A stretch of DNA of 64,000 nucleotides. Origin: Daphnia pulex (Eukaryota > Arthropoda > Branchiopoda > Diplostraca > Daphniidae). Position 1 is the first letter of the stretch. Every line of letters begins with the position of its first letter. Below, one piece after another: positions 53,488 through 64,000 of the stretch. The translations under genes were made by a program, and so were the position numbers. The notes beneath the pieces are model-generated. The model saw nothing but the letters and a program-made list of their open reading frames with translations. It did not search any database and was not told the DNA's origin. The DNA lies in assembly GCF_021134715.1 (NCBI RefSeq), contig NC_060020.1, forward strand, positions 5,642,001 through 5,706,000, in the 5' to 3' direction.

Positions 53488-56400
53488 AATTGTTCAGTTA
53501 ATAAACGACATTTCTAATCATTAGTCACTTGCGCAAGGTTGTCTTATTGCTTTAGAAGTGTAAAGGTTATCAGTTATCACTAAGGAGAGCTTAAGAAGAT
53601 TCGGTTTTGCGATGTAAAGTAAATTGACTCATTTTATTCTGGTAGGAAATTGTCAACAAAAAATCCCCACGCTCGTTAAGAAACATATTTTCTGACATGT
53701 GAGAGATGATACGTAGTCGACAACAAGTTGAAGGAGAAAAGTGAAGTGAGGAATAAAACTATCTGGGAAAAGAACGTTAATGATCAGAGGGGTGGGCATT
53801 TTCTCGTGTGAGCATTACTCGGTATGCGTGTTGAAATTCGACTAATTTGTCCGAGAGACAAACTTTCTCACAGTATAATGTGAAAGTGGTAAGATGAGAA
53901 GGTTCTTATCGTGACAAAACTCACAAAAAGGTTACTCTCTTTAGTTAGCGAAAACTGCAATGTTACACGATCGCGTTTCGTGATTAGCCTAGACTACAGA
54001 AGTCCTTAGTACGGTATTTTGTTTGTTGTTTTATTGTGTTGAGTGTCGATGGGCCAACGATGGTGATGGTCCAATGTGGGGGAAAGGAAAAGGAGCGGGA
54101 GTGAAAAATCACTGTTTGGCTTACTGAGCTTCTGGATTGAGTCTAATGTTTTGCTTAGCCGTTCTCAAACCCCAATGTGGGCGCTCCTTTCAAATATTCT
54201 TGATGGCTCTGCCAGGTGGTGCTTCTTCATTCCAAGCCCTTACTACTATGAGAAACAAGGAGGCAAAAAGAAGTCCGTGGTCCTGCAAAACTCATCAAAA
54301 TTGCCATCGTTCTGGACGCCGCATATCCTGCTCCCTATGTTTCTCTTCTCTACTGATGCCCTTGTGGTTGTTTTGCCTTTCGGTGATTTCTGACTGCAGA
54401 CATCAACTACATTATTGACCATCTTTCTTAATGGGGATCGTCATCGTTGACTGTATCAACACAACCTAGCCATACTCTAGTGCCCCCCAAACCTCACGCC
54501 GCTACGGATAAGTTAAATCAACAAGAGCTCTAACGTAGATCAATAAATCAAGTCTCAAACGATAAATTTTTCTATTATTTTTCTTTTAAAGTTACGGCAA
54601 AAAGATTTTATTCCACTGTAAATTGAAATTTAAAAAAAGGGGGGCTTTAAAACGTTCATCCGTAATGAATGGCTACCCGAATAAAAAAAAACTGATAACC
54701 AACACGAGCGTACTAAGCTTTTCACATTCGGATGTTTTATGCTAACTATGATTCACAGCATCTGAGCTGGAGCGCAGTTTAATGCTTAACGATGTGCGGG
54801 CGTTGACCAAATAATCTAATTCTTCGAATGGATATATCTTTATACTCACAAACACAAGATCCAAGAATATTGGGCAGGGCCAGTCGAGTTCTAGATGGGC
54901 GAAAAAATTTGTAACAGCTAATCATTCATAATTTCTGGAGAGTAAAAATGACGGCCTCCTAATGGACGGTACACACCTACATTTGAATTCTAAAGAGCTC
55001 CAATATTCTGAAAAAAAAAAAAATGTTAAAGAAAATGAAGCATGATTGGGTAACAAAAAATCTGAAAATTTAACGCGGACAAATCTGAAAGGATTAGATT
55101 AGATAAAAGAAGTACTTCATATTACTTCTTTCTGTTCGCTACTGACCGACTTACTGAAAGTGCAAGGTATTTAGAATTTCGATCTTAGTCAACGTTACCT
55201 CTCTATGAATAATTTTTTACTACTGGAAATTTTCCAATTTGTAAATACTATTGAGAAATTGGAAATTGCAGCTAGTGTGTATCGATCCAAAGACTCTTTA
55301 CAGACTCGCGTTACTGTGGGAGTAGAAGGGCCTCCTGGAGCGGCGGAAGTAGAAACGGCCCGTCCATCACTTGCGAAAACAGGTTTCCCGAATAAGACCG
55401 CTAAAAGAAAAAGAATCACACTTTATCTTATCAATTTTAACCCTCCCTTTCAAATGTACTAGAAACTGATGGCATCTTACTATGAAAAAAAGTGTGTTCA
55501 CTGTTAACACGATTTTACGTTGAATTTCCATAACTCCAGCATCCAGCGATTTCCTGAGACTTGGAAAAAAAAAGGAATGAACTTCCTGTCGGTTAATGGG
55601 GTGCGAAATGTGAAACCTGCCATCTTCACTGCTACTCTCTGTATCGAAAAGGCAAAGCTATTTAGTTACGGCTCAAGTGTGAGCAGGCTTCGCCCATTCA
55701 TTAGAGCTTCACAACTGGACCATCGGCAAGCCCCAGTAACGTAGTAAAATACACATAAAATAAAGAGAAGGAAATGGGGATTTTTACTGTGAACCTGCCA
55801 GACTGCTTGGCGCCGAGGGTGAGACAGAGAGGTCGATGTGTAGAGAGGGGGGTCTTTGGAGGTGGGAAATAGTAAAACAAAAAAAAAAAAGGATGGGGGG
55901 CTGTCAACGTAAATTGATACCCGAACCGGAGAAGGCGTTGGACACGATGAAACGACTTTTGCCCTTTTTCTCTTCCCACCTATTGCGATCTGTCCAGTGC
56001 AAAAAGTGTATCTACGGTCAAAAGAGAACATTTAATTTAGAATACAAATTTGCGCCGCTTTCAAGTCTTGAATCGATTGCTCAAGAGGCTGATTTGAAAA
56101 ATAATTATACATAAATAAGCTTACTGCTAAACTGATTACAACTTAACTATTGAAGAACACCATTTTAATGAAGTAGACTATTCCGGTTGTTGTTAGATGG
56201 AAAAAGTCACAACTGCAACTCAATAACAAACCATCAGTTATAAACTGAATTCTTCCTGGCGAGTTGTTCTGCTTGGAAAAGAAATTTCACTGTGACGGGA
56301 AAACGGATAGCCTAAAAGAAAGGGGGGTAGTAGACCCTAAACTCCGGGGGTCCTTGGTCCTGGCAGACAGCCTGGCGCCTCCATGGAATGTATCCCTGAT

Positions 56401-57081
56401 AACAATATTGGGTGGCGGGGACATTTAGAAAAAGGAGTTTAAAATGGTAAACACTAAAACATACCTCCTTTAATTTTGAAGCTGCACTGTTGTAAAAGTC
56501 AAATTGTATACTATTCTATGCAGTAAGCAGAACGCTCCATTTTCCTTTGGGCTTTATGGTCTAGTCTTGCAAGGATCAAATTTTAACTTTATAACTGTTT
56601 GGGTTACAAAGTCAATTTTTAGGGTGAACTTTGAATATTGCGGCAATGTGAATTGTACTCGCACAATTTAAATGCAATGGTAAGAGATCAGTGTTGTCAA
56701 ATCATATGCCAGTGAAATATGGGACTTCAAATTGGATTAAGATTGATGAATTGGACGAAGCGGCGTGGACAGCTGAGCAAATAAAAGAAAGGTGCCGCAA
56801 CAGGATTTGGGAAGGAAAAACGCCAACTGGAAGGCGAAGGGAGTGAAGCAACACAACCAATCGGCTCGCACCGAAAGAACGCAAGTCTCCGCCTTCAATC
56901 TTCTCGCCTTGCCAGAACTGCATCAAGCTAAGATTTAGGCAGTGAAGACGTCGACTTGTCTAGGGAGTTCTTTTAACAGTCGGTATCTGACTGTGGACTG
57001 GAATTGTCGTTGCAAGTCGTCCAACTCCTGACGACTACAAAACTCCTTTTGTCAGTACCGAGCTAAAAAGTTCCATTTGAA
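53488..57081. other. Intergenic region upstream of the Meox gene
   Basis: About 3.6 kb with no supported coding exon. Short open stretches (54076-54418 +, 55205-55462 +, 55666-56114 both strands) lack domains and splice structure. It may carry cis-regulatory elements of the homeobox gene. Confidence 0.4.
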
Positions 57082-58016
57082 ATGAGTCTTTATTACTCTC
57101 CTTCGCAGTCTCGCCAATCTCACAACAGCTACGGTAGCGCCACGGATCCGGGACCAACATTTCGTCTTACCTGCGTCAATGTGAATCACGTTACATACAA
57201 TTATCTCATGGAGAACGCATCGCCCACTACCGCAGATAGTGCCGGATACAATTACGCAAATGGATGTGGAGGATCCTTACCTTGCTATCAAAGTTTGACG
57301 TCTACATTGCAACAGCCTCAGGATGACTCCGGTGGACCAGGAGTTCGACCCTATTCATTGCCGTCGTCTTGTGAATCGCCCATGTCACTTCCAGCATTCT
57401 CTCCACCTAATCAGACTTTCCTTGGACATCAAGACCACTACCAACAACAGCCGTTCCCAGGGACACAGGTTTTCCACGACGAAGTGCCCCCAATCACGTC
57501 ATCTTCCATCTCCTCTGCTATTGATGATTTTAACCTAGATGAAGACTTCTCTCTTGATCTGGCGGGAGCCGGCAGCTCAGAAGATGACGGTAAATTTTAG
57601 TGTGAATTTCAAATACAAACAAGCAAGAATAAAAACACAACATAATTATTTTTGCAGAGGAATCTAGCAGTGGGGACACAATCTCAAATAAACCAAGGAA
57701 GGAACGAACTGCTTTTACCAAACAGCAGATACGTGAGCTAGAAAACGAATTCGCCCACTCAAATTACTTGACGCGACTACGTCGTTACGAAATTGCGGTT
57801 GCTCTTGATCTTACGGAAAGGCAGGCAAGTGAAAATGATAAGCACATTCGATACAGTTTCAATAATAAGAAGAAACATGAATAACTAAACCTTAAATCAT
57901 TTGATAAAATTTAGGTTAAAGTATGGTTCCAAAATCGGCGGATGAAGTGGAAACGAACAAAAGGTGGCAGTCCTTCGATCAAGCAAAAGAAAGAGTCCAT
58001 CAAGTCTAAACATTAA
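57082..58016 (+). CDS. Meox: Meox/buttonless-type homeobox transcription factor
   Basis: Exons 57082-57589, 57658-57824 and 57915-58016 (777 nt, 258 aa). The homeodomain (residues about 182-241) contains [38 protein letters not shown] and [14 protein letters not shown], the signature of the Mox/MEOX class (buttonless in Drosophila). Family members pattern somitic or dorsal-median mesoderm. The N-terminal part is Ser/Pro/Tyr-rich with an acidic patch ([15 protein letters not shown]) before the homeodomain. The intron after Gln225 falls between homeodomain positions 44 and 45, a common site, and has a non-canonical GC donor (CAG|GCAAGT). A basic Lys-rich tail follows. It is convergent with the FNTA gene. 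Confidence 0.94.
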
Positions 58017-58415
58017 AATTAAAGATCAGTGACGGGTTGTCTTACCAAATCATCACAAAATGTGTCGCGTTTCGCCATTTACTGAAAGCCAAATTTGCTC
58101 TCACTTAACTTTACATTTTTACAAATTTCAGAGTTCTTCCACAAATATTTCAATGATGAAAAAATCGAAATGATCCTTATTTGGTCACCTATGTCCATAA
58201 CTGTTTTTCCTTTTTTTTCTCTCTCTCTTGTTTGAAAATGCTCGTTTTATAGTATTACAACATGGCCAAATACACCGGCTAAGTCAATCGGTTCTGAATA
58301 CTAAAATTCTACAACACATCAATGTGCGAAAATATCCACTTGAATTCTTGTTAGCACATAAACAATCATAACTTACCATTTAAAAAAGGTGTATTTTAAT
58401 TGACGAGATACGTTA
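58017..58415. other. Shared 3' region between Meox and FNTA
   Basis: About 400 bp of AT-rich sequence between convergent stop codons, presumably both 3' UTRs. Nothing else is visible. Confidence 0.6.
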
Positions 58416-59742
58416 TCAAATGGCAAACTGTGAATTGAAATAGCGTGACAGAAAAAGCCAGTATTCACGGCGAATGGGATCCATTTTTGTTGCAAGTAAC
58501 TGGAGCACCTATGAGAAGAACATATTATTAATAAACTTAGAGTATTTAAAAAAACAAAAAAAACAAAAAAAAACAGGTTCAAACTTCATCTGCTTTGGGT
58601 AATAGGACTTCGCGTTTCGAAGGATCAGACTGCATCATTTCTTCCATTCTATCGACCAAAAACGCAAAATAAAATGGCGCTTCACTTTTGTTCTCGTCCA
58701 GAAACTGGCAAAGCTCTTCGACTATTGGATGACCATTCAGTCCAGTTGGACAATGCGATAAAATACTGCATAAAAACGTTGTTATTTTTACACGAACTAC
58801 AAAAACATCCGTGAAAGTTTTACCCGCGTAAGTAGTTCCATGCGCTTTCATTATTGCATACTATCTTTATACTGTTGACAGCAAATGTCAGCTCCCGGTT
58901 GATTATATCTTCAGTAAAGCCTGTCGTTTGCTTTACAACAAAATACCGTTGATTCCATGCTGAATTGTTTCGAATATCATCTTCTAATAAGCGCTCTACA
59001 AACTCCAATTCATGATCAAAGAGTTTGAATGTATCAAGCACCCATTGTCTGTGTTGCCATGCATGATAATTTTTGGCATCTTGAGCTAGCACTATTTCGG
59101 TAAGACGAAGTTCACTAGATGGATCACCTGACCACTCTACCAGTACTCTACGATGATGCCTTTGGAGATAAAAGGTTAGGTTGGTTATTGCAACTTATGT
59201 TCAACAAATAAAATGGAAGACATATTACCAAACTTGGTAGTTCTTGGGGTGATCTTCTATAATTGTTCTTACAAATGTTAGTTCTTTTGGAATACTCTTT
59301 TCAAGTCCTTTTAATACAGTTCGTCTAAGGTGAAAAATACATGTTAAATGCAATTTCAGCATAATTTGAGAATATTCTAGAATTACCTATATTGCCAAAC
59401 TGTATAATTAGCAGGATTCAGTTCAAGTGCATCACTTGTCAACTGAAATGCTCTCTCTGAGATCTCATTTTTCAACACAATCGCTCGGAAATAGTTAAAT
59501 ATGTCTTTGACTGGAAAGGAAACAAATATTGAATATATTGAAATAAACAAGAGGCAAAAGAAATATATATAATCACATCGGTCGGAATATGCAATAGCGA
59601 CGACCGGAAAAGGTCCTTCATGTAACTCGACGGGCACAACATCACTCCATTCTTGTCTATCACGGTAGAATATATATGAAGGTTCTTGATCAGAGCCCTC
59701 ATCAGAGGAATCTGTCAAAGATTCCTTTGACTTTTCTGCCAT
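58416..59742 (-). CDS. FNTA: Protein farnesyltransferase/geranylgeranyltransferase type-1 subunit alpha
   Basis: Six exons (59742-59577, 59510-59387, 59324-59229, 59159-58824, 58765-58585, 58499-58416), 987 nt, 328 aa, close to insect homologues. After an acidic N-terminus comes WSDVVPVE and then a series of prenyltransferase alpha repeats: [47 protein letters not shown] and [11 protein letters not shown]. The C-terminus [13 protein letters not shown] matches the family's end. The subunit pairs with FNTB or PGGT1B in the cytosol to attach farnesyl or geranylgeranyl groups to CaaX proteins such as Ras and Rho. The last exon depends on a phase 0 GTTTGA donor at 58584 and is supported by the C-terminal family motif. 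Confidence 0.94.
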
Positions 59743-60088
59743 TATTTAATCACTAGATTTATAAAGAAATTTGTTGAATAACGAAGACTACTTCGCGCGA
59801 ATCGCGCCTAGCTAAAAAAAATCATGAATTTGCTTTTGTGTTTCGTCTGCTCAAACATCAACATCATTGTCAATTGTTATGCCTAGACAGACTTTTGAAA
59901 TTGTTTTATAAATTTTCATGAAAATTGAGAAGAGCTAAGTCATTTAACTCTTAATAAAACTTATAAGTCAAATCAGTGGATCGGTGCTAAATGATTATTT
60001 GTTTCGTCATTACATTCTCGATAATGACAACCTCGTATCATATTTTTATGGTTTCATTTTCCCACTCACATGGTGGCTTTTTATTGAA

Positions 60089-60463
60089 GATCAGATCAGG
60101 GAGGAGTATAGAGGAGAAAGCAGTTTGCTATTCCTCTGAGAGGGGAGTCGAACCCATAGAGGTCCGGGGAGTGGAAGCCGCCACCAGTTGGCAGCACAAT
60201 GAGGTAGAGGGTAAGTTTTCAGCCGTTTCCCCATAAGCTTGCGTGGAACAGCTGACTACCCGCCGATGATTTTGTTAAATAGCAGGGGTTATTTGCAATA
60301 TTTTTGAAAAACACTTCAAACAAAAAGTAATCAGAAATTTAATTCTGATTTTTGAAGTGTTTTTCAAAAATATTGCTGGTGGCGGCTTCCACTCCCCGGA
60401 CCTCTATGGGTTACAGCGCGGGATAGGACTGCTTTCTCCTCTATACTCCTCCCTGATCAGATC
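60089..60463. repeat. Long foldback (inverted repeat) element
   Basis: The outer 36 bp of the left end (from GATCAGATCAGGGAGG) are a perfect reverse complement of the right end (to 60463). The arms continue through AACCCATAGAGGTCCGGGG and GTGGAAGCCGCCACCAG with a small mismatched zone. A central stem of GCAATATTTTTGAAAAACAC and its complement encloses a smaller AATCAGAA/TTCTGATT hairpin. About 70-100 bp in the left arm (60216-60290) has no partner. This is the structure of a foldback or MITE-like element; I do not see a clear target-site duplication. Confidence 0.75.
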
Positions 60464-61037
60464 ATAGAAAAGTGATACTATACAATAATACAAACAACCA
60501 GTGTCACCAGTCCACCACCAATATTTCAAAATTACAAAATTATCTATTGCTTAATCAAAAAATTTCCTTTCTATTTTGAACCCATTTATTATGAAAAGGT
60601 ATTATTTTAAAAAATTATAGGAATGGAGTCGACGTTGCGCATACGGTAAGAGGGATGCTGAAACCCATCAATTTCGACGACATCTTGCCGTCTATCGAAT
60701 CACGACTAAACCGGCTCTTGCATTTGATTTCAATATCTTAGAATTGACCGTCTTCATACTACGATACTAGCCTTAGACTTAGCTTCATAGACTTAACAAG
60801 CCTTGAAATCGTAGTAAATTAACTAAATTTTCATGTTATCATTACTATCGTTGCGAAACGGTTTGGTAATGCTGCACCCTGTCCCTCCCGTCTTCCCCCC
60901 TCCCCTCTTTCTGGTGGACCGTGGACGAGATGAATCGCCCCCTACTTGAATTTTCAGTGTACGTTTGGCGCTTGAGTACGGGCGAACCCAGCGAATCAAG
61001 ATAGGCATCTATTGGTGGAAAGAGGAACTACCGACAG

Positions 61038-61147
61038 GCACCGACAGACTGTCGGTGCAATAGCTGAAATACCATTCTAGCACCGACAGTCTGTCGGTGC
61101 AATAGCTGAAATACCATTCGAGCACCGACAGTCTGTCGGTGCAATAG
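61038..61147. repeat. 42-bp tandem repeat with a perfect palindrome in each unit
   Basis: Palindromic cores lie at 61038-61058, 61080-61100 and 61122-61142: 10-base arms GCACCGACAG/CTGTCGGTGC around one central base (A, T, T). The linker AATAGCTGAAATACCATTC is repeated between them. About 2.6 units. Confidence 0.9.
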
Positions 61148-61457
61148 ATTTTTCGTTGTCGGAGCGTGTGCTCAATGCAGAACAAGTTAAACGAGTATCT
61201 TTTCGCCGTTTATTTCGTCGATCGCAACATATTTCATGTCGAACATTTGTCTTAAGTGATCGTATGATCGTACACTTTGTATTGTCTTTCTGAAAGAACG
61301 TTAACGAACGAAAGAAAAGAGTTTTGAAGTGTCGAGTCATGTCAGCGCGTGGGCGCGAGTCGCCATTTTGTTACGTCTTCCCTCCTTTTTCGTCGGACGC
61401 GCGTCCCGCCATTTTACTTCGTCACCATTTCTTGTTCTGGAAGCGATCGATCGCAAC

Positions 61458-62031
61458 ATGACTGCTGTACCATCTCGTTTTTCAGTTCTTGGAACGGAAT
61501 CCTCCACCGACGATGAAGAGGAAAGAGCAGCTATTACAGCTTCAAAAGAGAAAAAAGGGGCAGCTGCCCAAAAATTGAAATTGCCAGTGGCTAAGCTATC
61601 CAAAAAAAAGGGTCCTAAGGTCAGGGAAGAGCAAGGTCCTAAGGTATTTTTTTTATTTATTTTTTTCGTTGCCAGGTTAAGACATTTTTCTCTTTCATTT
61701 TAGGAACTGATTCATGATCCCCAAGCGCAAGAGGGTATTGTTGGAAAAGATGAGACTCAATTGAACGAGAAAAATCTTGAAATAGAAAACCTGAAATTGC
61801 AGATTGACAAATTACAGGGAGATTTACGTAATTCAAATGCCGAAGTTTTTTATTATCGTGGAGCCTATATACGCGAACGTAAGATTTTTTTAATTTTTTT
61901 CCCCCTAATTAAATCTAGTTTTATATATAGTCAAGGAAAAAGCAAACATGCTTGCAGGTATTGACAAAAAAGCCAAGATTCAAAATAAATTGACTGCTGA
62001 AACCGTTAAAAAAAGGCATGATACTGAATAG
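61458..62031 (+). CDS. Short coiled-coil protein resembling GKAP1
   Basis: Exons 61458-61643, 61704-61878 and 61931-62031 (462 nt, 153 aa). The N-terminus SRFSVLGTESSTDDEEE resembles the start of G kinase-anchoring protein 1, followed by a Lys-rich segment (KLSKKKGPKVR). The C-terminal half is a predicted coiled coil: LNEKNLEIENLKLQIDKLQ, then RELKEKANMLAGIDKKAKI, ending KKRHDTE. Human GKAP1 is about 366 aa, so the middle is missing here; this could be a shortened paralogue or an unrelated coiled-coil protein. A decayed tandem copy follows at 62380-62755. Homology is judged by eye. Confidence 0.55.
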
Positions 62032-62149
62032 ACCGTGGGCCACGGATCTGGGAAGCTCGTCCTATCAATTTCCTTTCTTGCATTTATCAACTCGTCATTT
62101 ATTTTGAATAATAATAAATAAAATTCTTTGAAACCATCGACAATAATCA

Positions 62150-62755
62150 GATTTTTTTCAGCTGAACTGGCAATTTATATGTGTTGTTTATATGTGTTCC
62201 TTACTACGGCAAGCGACTCGGTAACCTCTGAGATTCTGGCAGTGCTGGCTAAGCACCAGATTCAGGTGGATCAGCCTATGCCAAAAATTGGCCTCGACGA
62301 GCCTGGCAGAGACACCGACACCAACGGCCTCGGTTGAAATAAAAAAGCAGTAATTCACACAATTTATATAGTATCTTAAGGTCGAACAACGCCGTCTGCA
62401 AGACGAGTTAAACCAGAAAAATATTGAGATTGAAAGCCTCCAGTCAGAAATTGACAAACTACGAAGAGTGTTATGATTCAAAAACTCAAATCTCTAAATT
62501 TCGCGGACTCTATATACGCGAATGTAAAATTTTGTTGGATTTTTTTTTTAATTCCTAATTTAATCGATTTTTTATGAATAGTGACAGAAAAAGCCAAATT
62601 TCTTGGCGATATGGGTAAAGCAGACCAAAAAAAGACAAATTGACCGCCAAACTGACTGAGGTAAATATAAAAACTCTTTTTATTACATAACGTTATCTTA
62701 ACTGTCATTTTTCTTTTTCTCAGACTCACAAGAAGAGGCACGATACCGAATAAGA
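62150..62755 (+). pseudogene. Decayed tandem copy of the GKAP1-like gene
   Basis: After an acceptor near 62379, LQDELNQKNIEIESLQSEIDKL parallels exon 2 of the gene at 61458. A one-base insertion near 62462 then breaks the frame before SKFRGLYIRE (compare YYRGAYIRE). The next exon, after ATGAATAG (62581), begins LTEKAKFLGDMGKA and shifts frame by one base in a poly-A run near 62630. A last exon encodes THKKRHDTE. Intron positions are shared, so duplication was at DNA level. The segment 62150-62340 just upstream is open but not clearly homologous. Confidence 0.6.
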
Positions 62756-62839
62756 AAACGACCGTGGGCCACGGATCAAACAAGAATATGCTTGTCATAT
62801 TACATTTATAAACTCTTTCATATTTTTGATACATATAAT

Positions 62840-63495
62840 TAGCGCTCCCACCCGAATTGCCTTTGATTCGAATCGATTCGAATTGATTCGAATCGATTCA
62901 ACTTGAATTGCGTTTTTTTGAGATTTTTCGAATATTCAGTTCAACTCGAATTGGAAAAATCAAAATTCATATTCATTTGAATTGTAATATTTTTGGGTAA
63001 ATATTCATGGAAATTTACCTGAATATTCATTTCCAGATTCATGAATATTCATTGTGAATATTCACGAATATTTGGGTGAATTCGTGTCAAATTTGACAAA
63101 ATTTTTGCAAAGTTTGGATATTTTTAGTTTCAATTTCGACCGCTAGATGTGCCACCTCTTCGTTTCGATAAACGAAGGGGATGGGTATTGTTTGGGTTCT
63201 TTTAAACGAACAAATATTCTATTATAATAATTGAATAATCACTAAATCCAGTCGATTTAAGTGATATTCTACTGCAATTAATTAAACAGTTAAAATTATG
63301 GATGTTTTTGTGTAATATTTCTTGCCTAATTTAAAAAAAGAATTTTTAGATTTTTTCGTGATTTCATTCGAATGGATTCGAATTGAGTTTCTGGCAATTT
63401 GAATCAATTCATATTCAACTCGAATTGCGTTTTCAAAAAAGCAATTCAGTTCGAATTGTGATTTTGGACGCGAATTGATTCGAGTGGGAGCGCTA
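62840..63495. mobile_element. hAT-type MITE (non-autonomous DNA transposon)
   Basis: A 656-bp AT-rich element with perfect 12-bp terminal inverted repeats, TAGCGCTCCCAC (62840-62851) and GTGGGAGCGCTA (63484-63495). It is flanked by the 8-bp direct repeat CATATAAT (62832-62839 and 63496-63503). Subterminal regions are full of GAATTGATTCGAATCGATTC-like motifs on both sides. An 8-bp target duplication and TAGNG termini are characteristic of the hAT superfamily. There is no transposase frame. It split the 3' flank of the decayed GKAP1-like copy: sequence matching 62095-62145 resumes after it at 63504. Confidence 0.9.
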
Positions 63496-63503
63496 CATAT
63501 AAT

Positions 63504-64000
63504 CAATAAAATTCTGTGAAACTATCGACTTGCTCTACAAGACCAAATTATGTGTGTACGATCGTCTGGAAAAGACGTGATGGTGACCTGACATTTACAG
63601 CAGCATCTCAGATCTGCCAAAGATCCTGAGCCAGGCAAAGGGATCACACCTTGAACTGAGCCTGTTAACTTGAAAGGCAAATCGAAGGGGCTGTTCGATA
63701 CGGACAGCGCTGAAGAGGAGCTACTCAAAGAGACACCGATCCCCACTAGGGCCCCGACTCAGGCCACAACTCCAGCGGAGGAGCAAACCGCAGCAGCAAC
63801 GACCGAGCTGCCCGGCCCGTGGTGGTTGATGAAAATGAAAAAGCCAAACCCAAGAATAAAGAGGTAACGAGAAATAAGGGTGGTCTTAACCCAATCACTG
63901 TTAAGAAATTGATTGTGGCAAAGGAAAATGAAGAGGTAAAGACCATTCTGTAAAATAAGTAATAATGTTTAATACTTAAATTTCTTAATTGTTGTATATC
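63504..64000. other. Downstream flank with partial open frame
   Basis: Starts with the interrupted 3' flank of the GKAP1-like copy (CAATAAAATTCTGTG). At 63670-63867 (+) an open frame reads KGKSKGLFDTDSAEEELLKETP, then an Ala/Thr/Pro-rich stretch. A continuation in another frame (VVVDENEKAKPKNKEVTRNK, then LIVAKENEE before a GTAAAG donor at about 63936) may be an exon of a third gene-like copy or of a gene extending beyond the window. Confidence 0.35.

Larger units (their letters stand above)
59743..61457. other. Intergenic region with repeats
   Basis: Holds the foldback element (60089-60463) and the palindromic tandem repeat (61038-61147). No coding exon is supported; the short reading frames at 59991-60236 and 61077-61340 derive from these repeats. 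Confidence 0.5.

Noticed and set aside
60140-60170. tRNA T-arm-like GGGTTCGACTCCCC on the minus strand
   Set aside because: No acceptor, D or anticodon arms; it is part of the foldback element's arm.

Overview
The window looks like nuclear DNA from an arthropod, most likely a branchiopod crustacean of the Daphnia type. Genes are intron-rich, and most introns are 60-100 bp with clean GT-AG ends. The GH1 and Tyr-rich genes carry an insect/crustacean-style TATA box plus TCAGT initiator. The orthologues (Furrowed, TAB1, Meox, NIFK, FNTA, SUGCT, PPP1R11) are metazoan. There are no bacterial, viral, CRISPR or rRNA features. Every exon model was built by hand from splice sites and reading-frame phase; each complete model sums to a multiple of three.

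Layout. 1-13.8 kb (+): a PTB/PID-domain protein with poly-Gln tracts, preceded by about 8 kb of low-complexity non-coding DNA and split by a 3.8 kb intron. 16.2-18.0 kb (-): TAB1, the pseudophosphatase activator of TAK1. 18.0-29.0 kb: a large inverted duplication whose arms carry three copies of a Tyr/Thr/Pro-rich repetitive secreted-protein gene, all broken, around a spacer with a small HMG-box-like gene. At its right edge, about 175 bp are stitched from pieces of TAB1, the PTB gene and the spacer. 30.1-43.1 kb (-): furrowed, a selectin-like receptor of 18 coding exons. 44.0-47.2 kb (-): a secreted GH1 beta-glycosidase of 13 exons. 49.2-51.2 kb (-): PPP1R11, with the intronless CoA-transferase SUGCT nested in its first intron and probably sharing its first exon. 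51.9-53.5 kb (+): NIFK. 57.1-58.0 kb (+): Meox/buttonless homeobox. 58.4-59.7 kb (-): protein farnesyl/geranylgeranyltransferase alpha subunit. 60.1-63.5 kb: a foldback element, a palindromic tandem repeat, a GKAP1-like gene, its decayed tandem copy, and a hAT-type MITE with an 8-bp target-site duplication.

The genes are functionally unrelated neighbours (signalling, adhesion, digestion, nucleolar biogenesis, mesoderm patterning, prenylation). The parts most worth a second look are the shared-exon SUGCT/PPP1R11 locus, the inverted duplication with its mosaic junction, and the small repeats between 60 and 63.5 kb.
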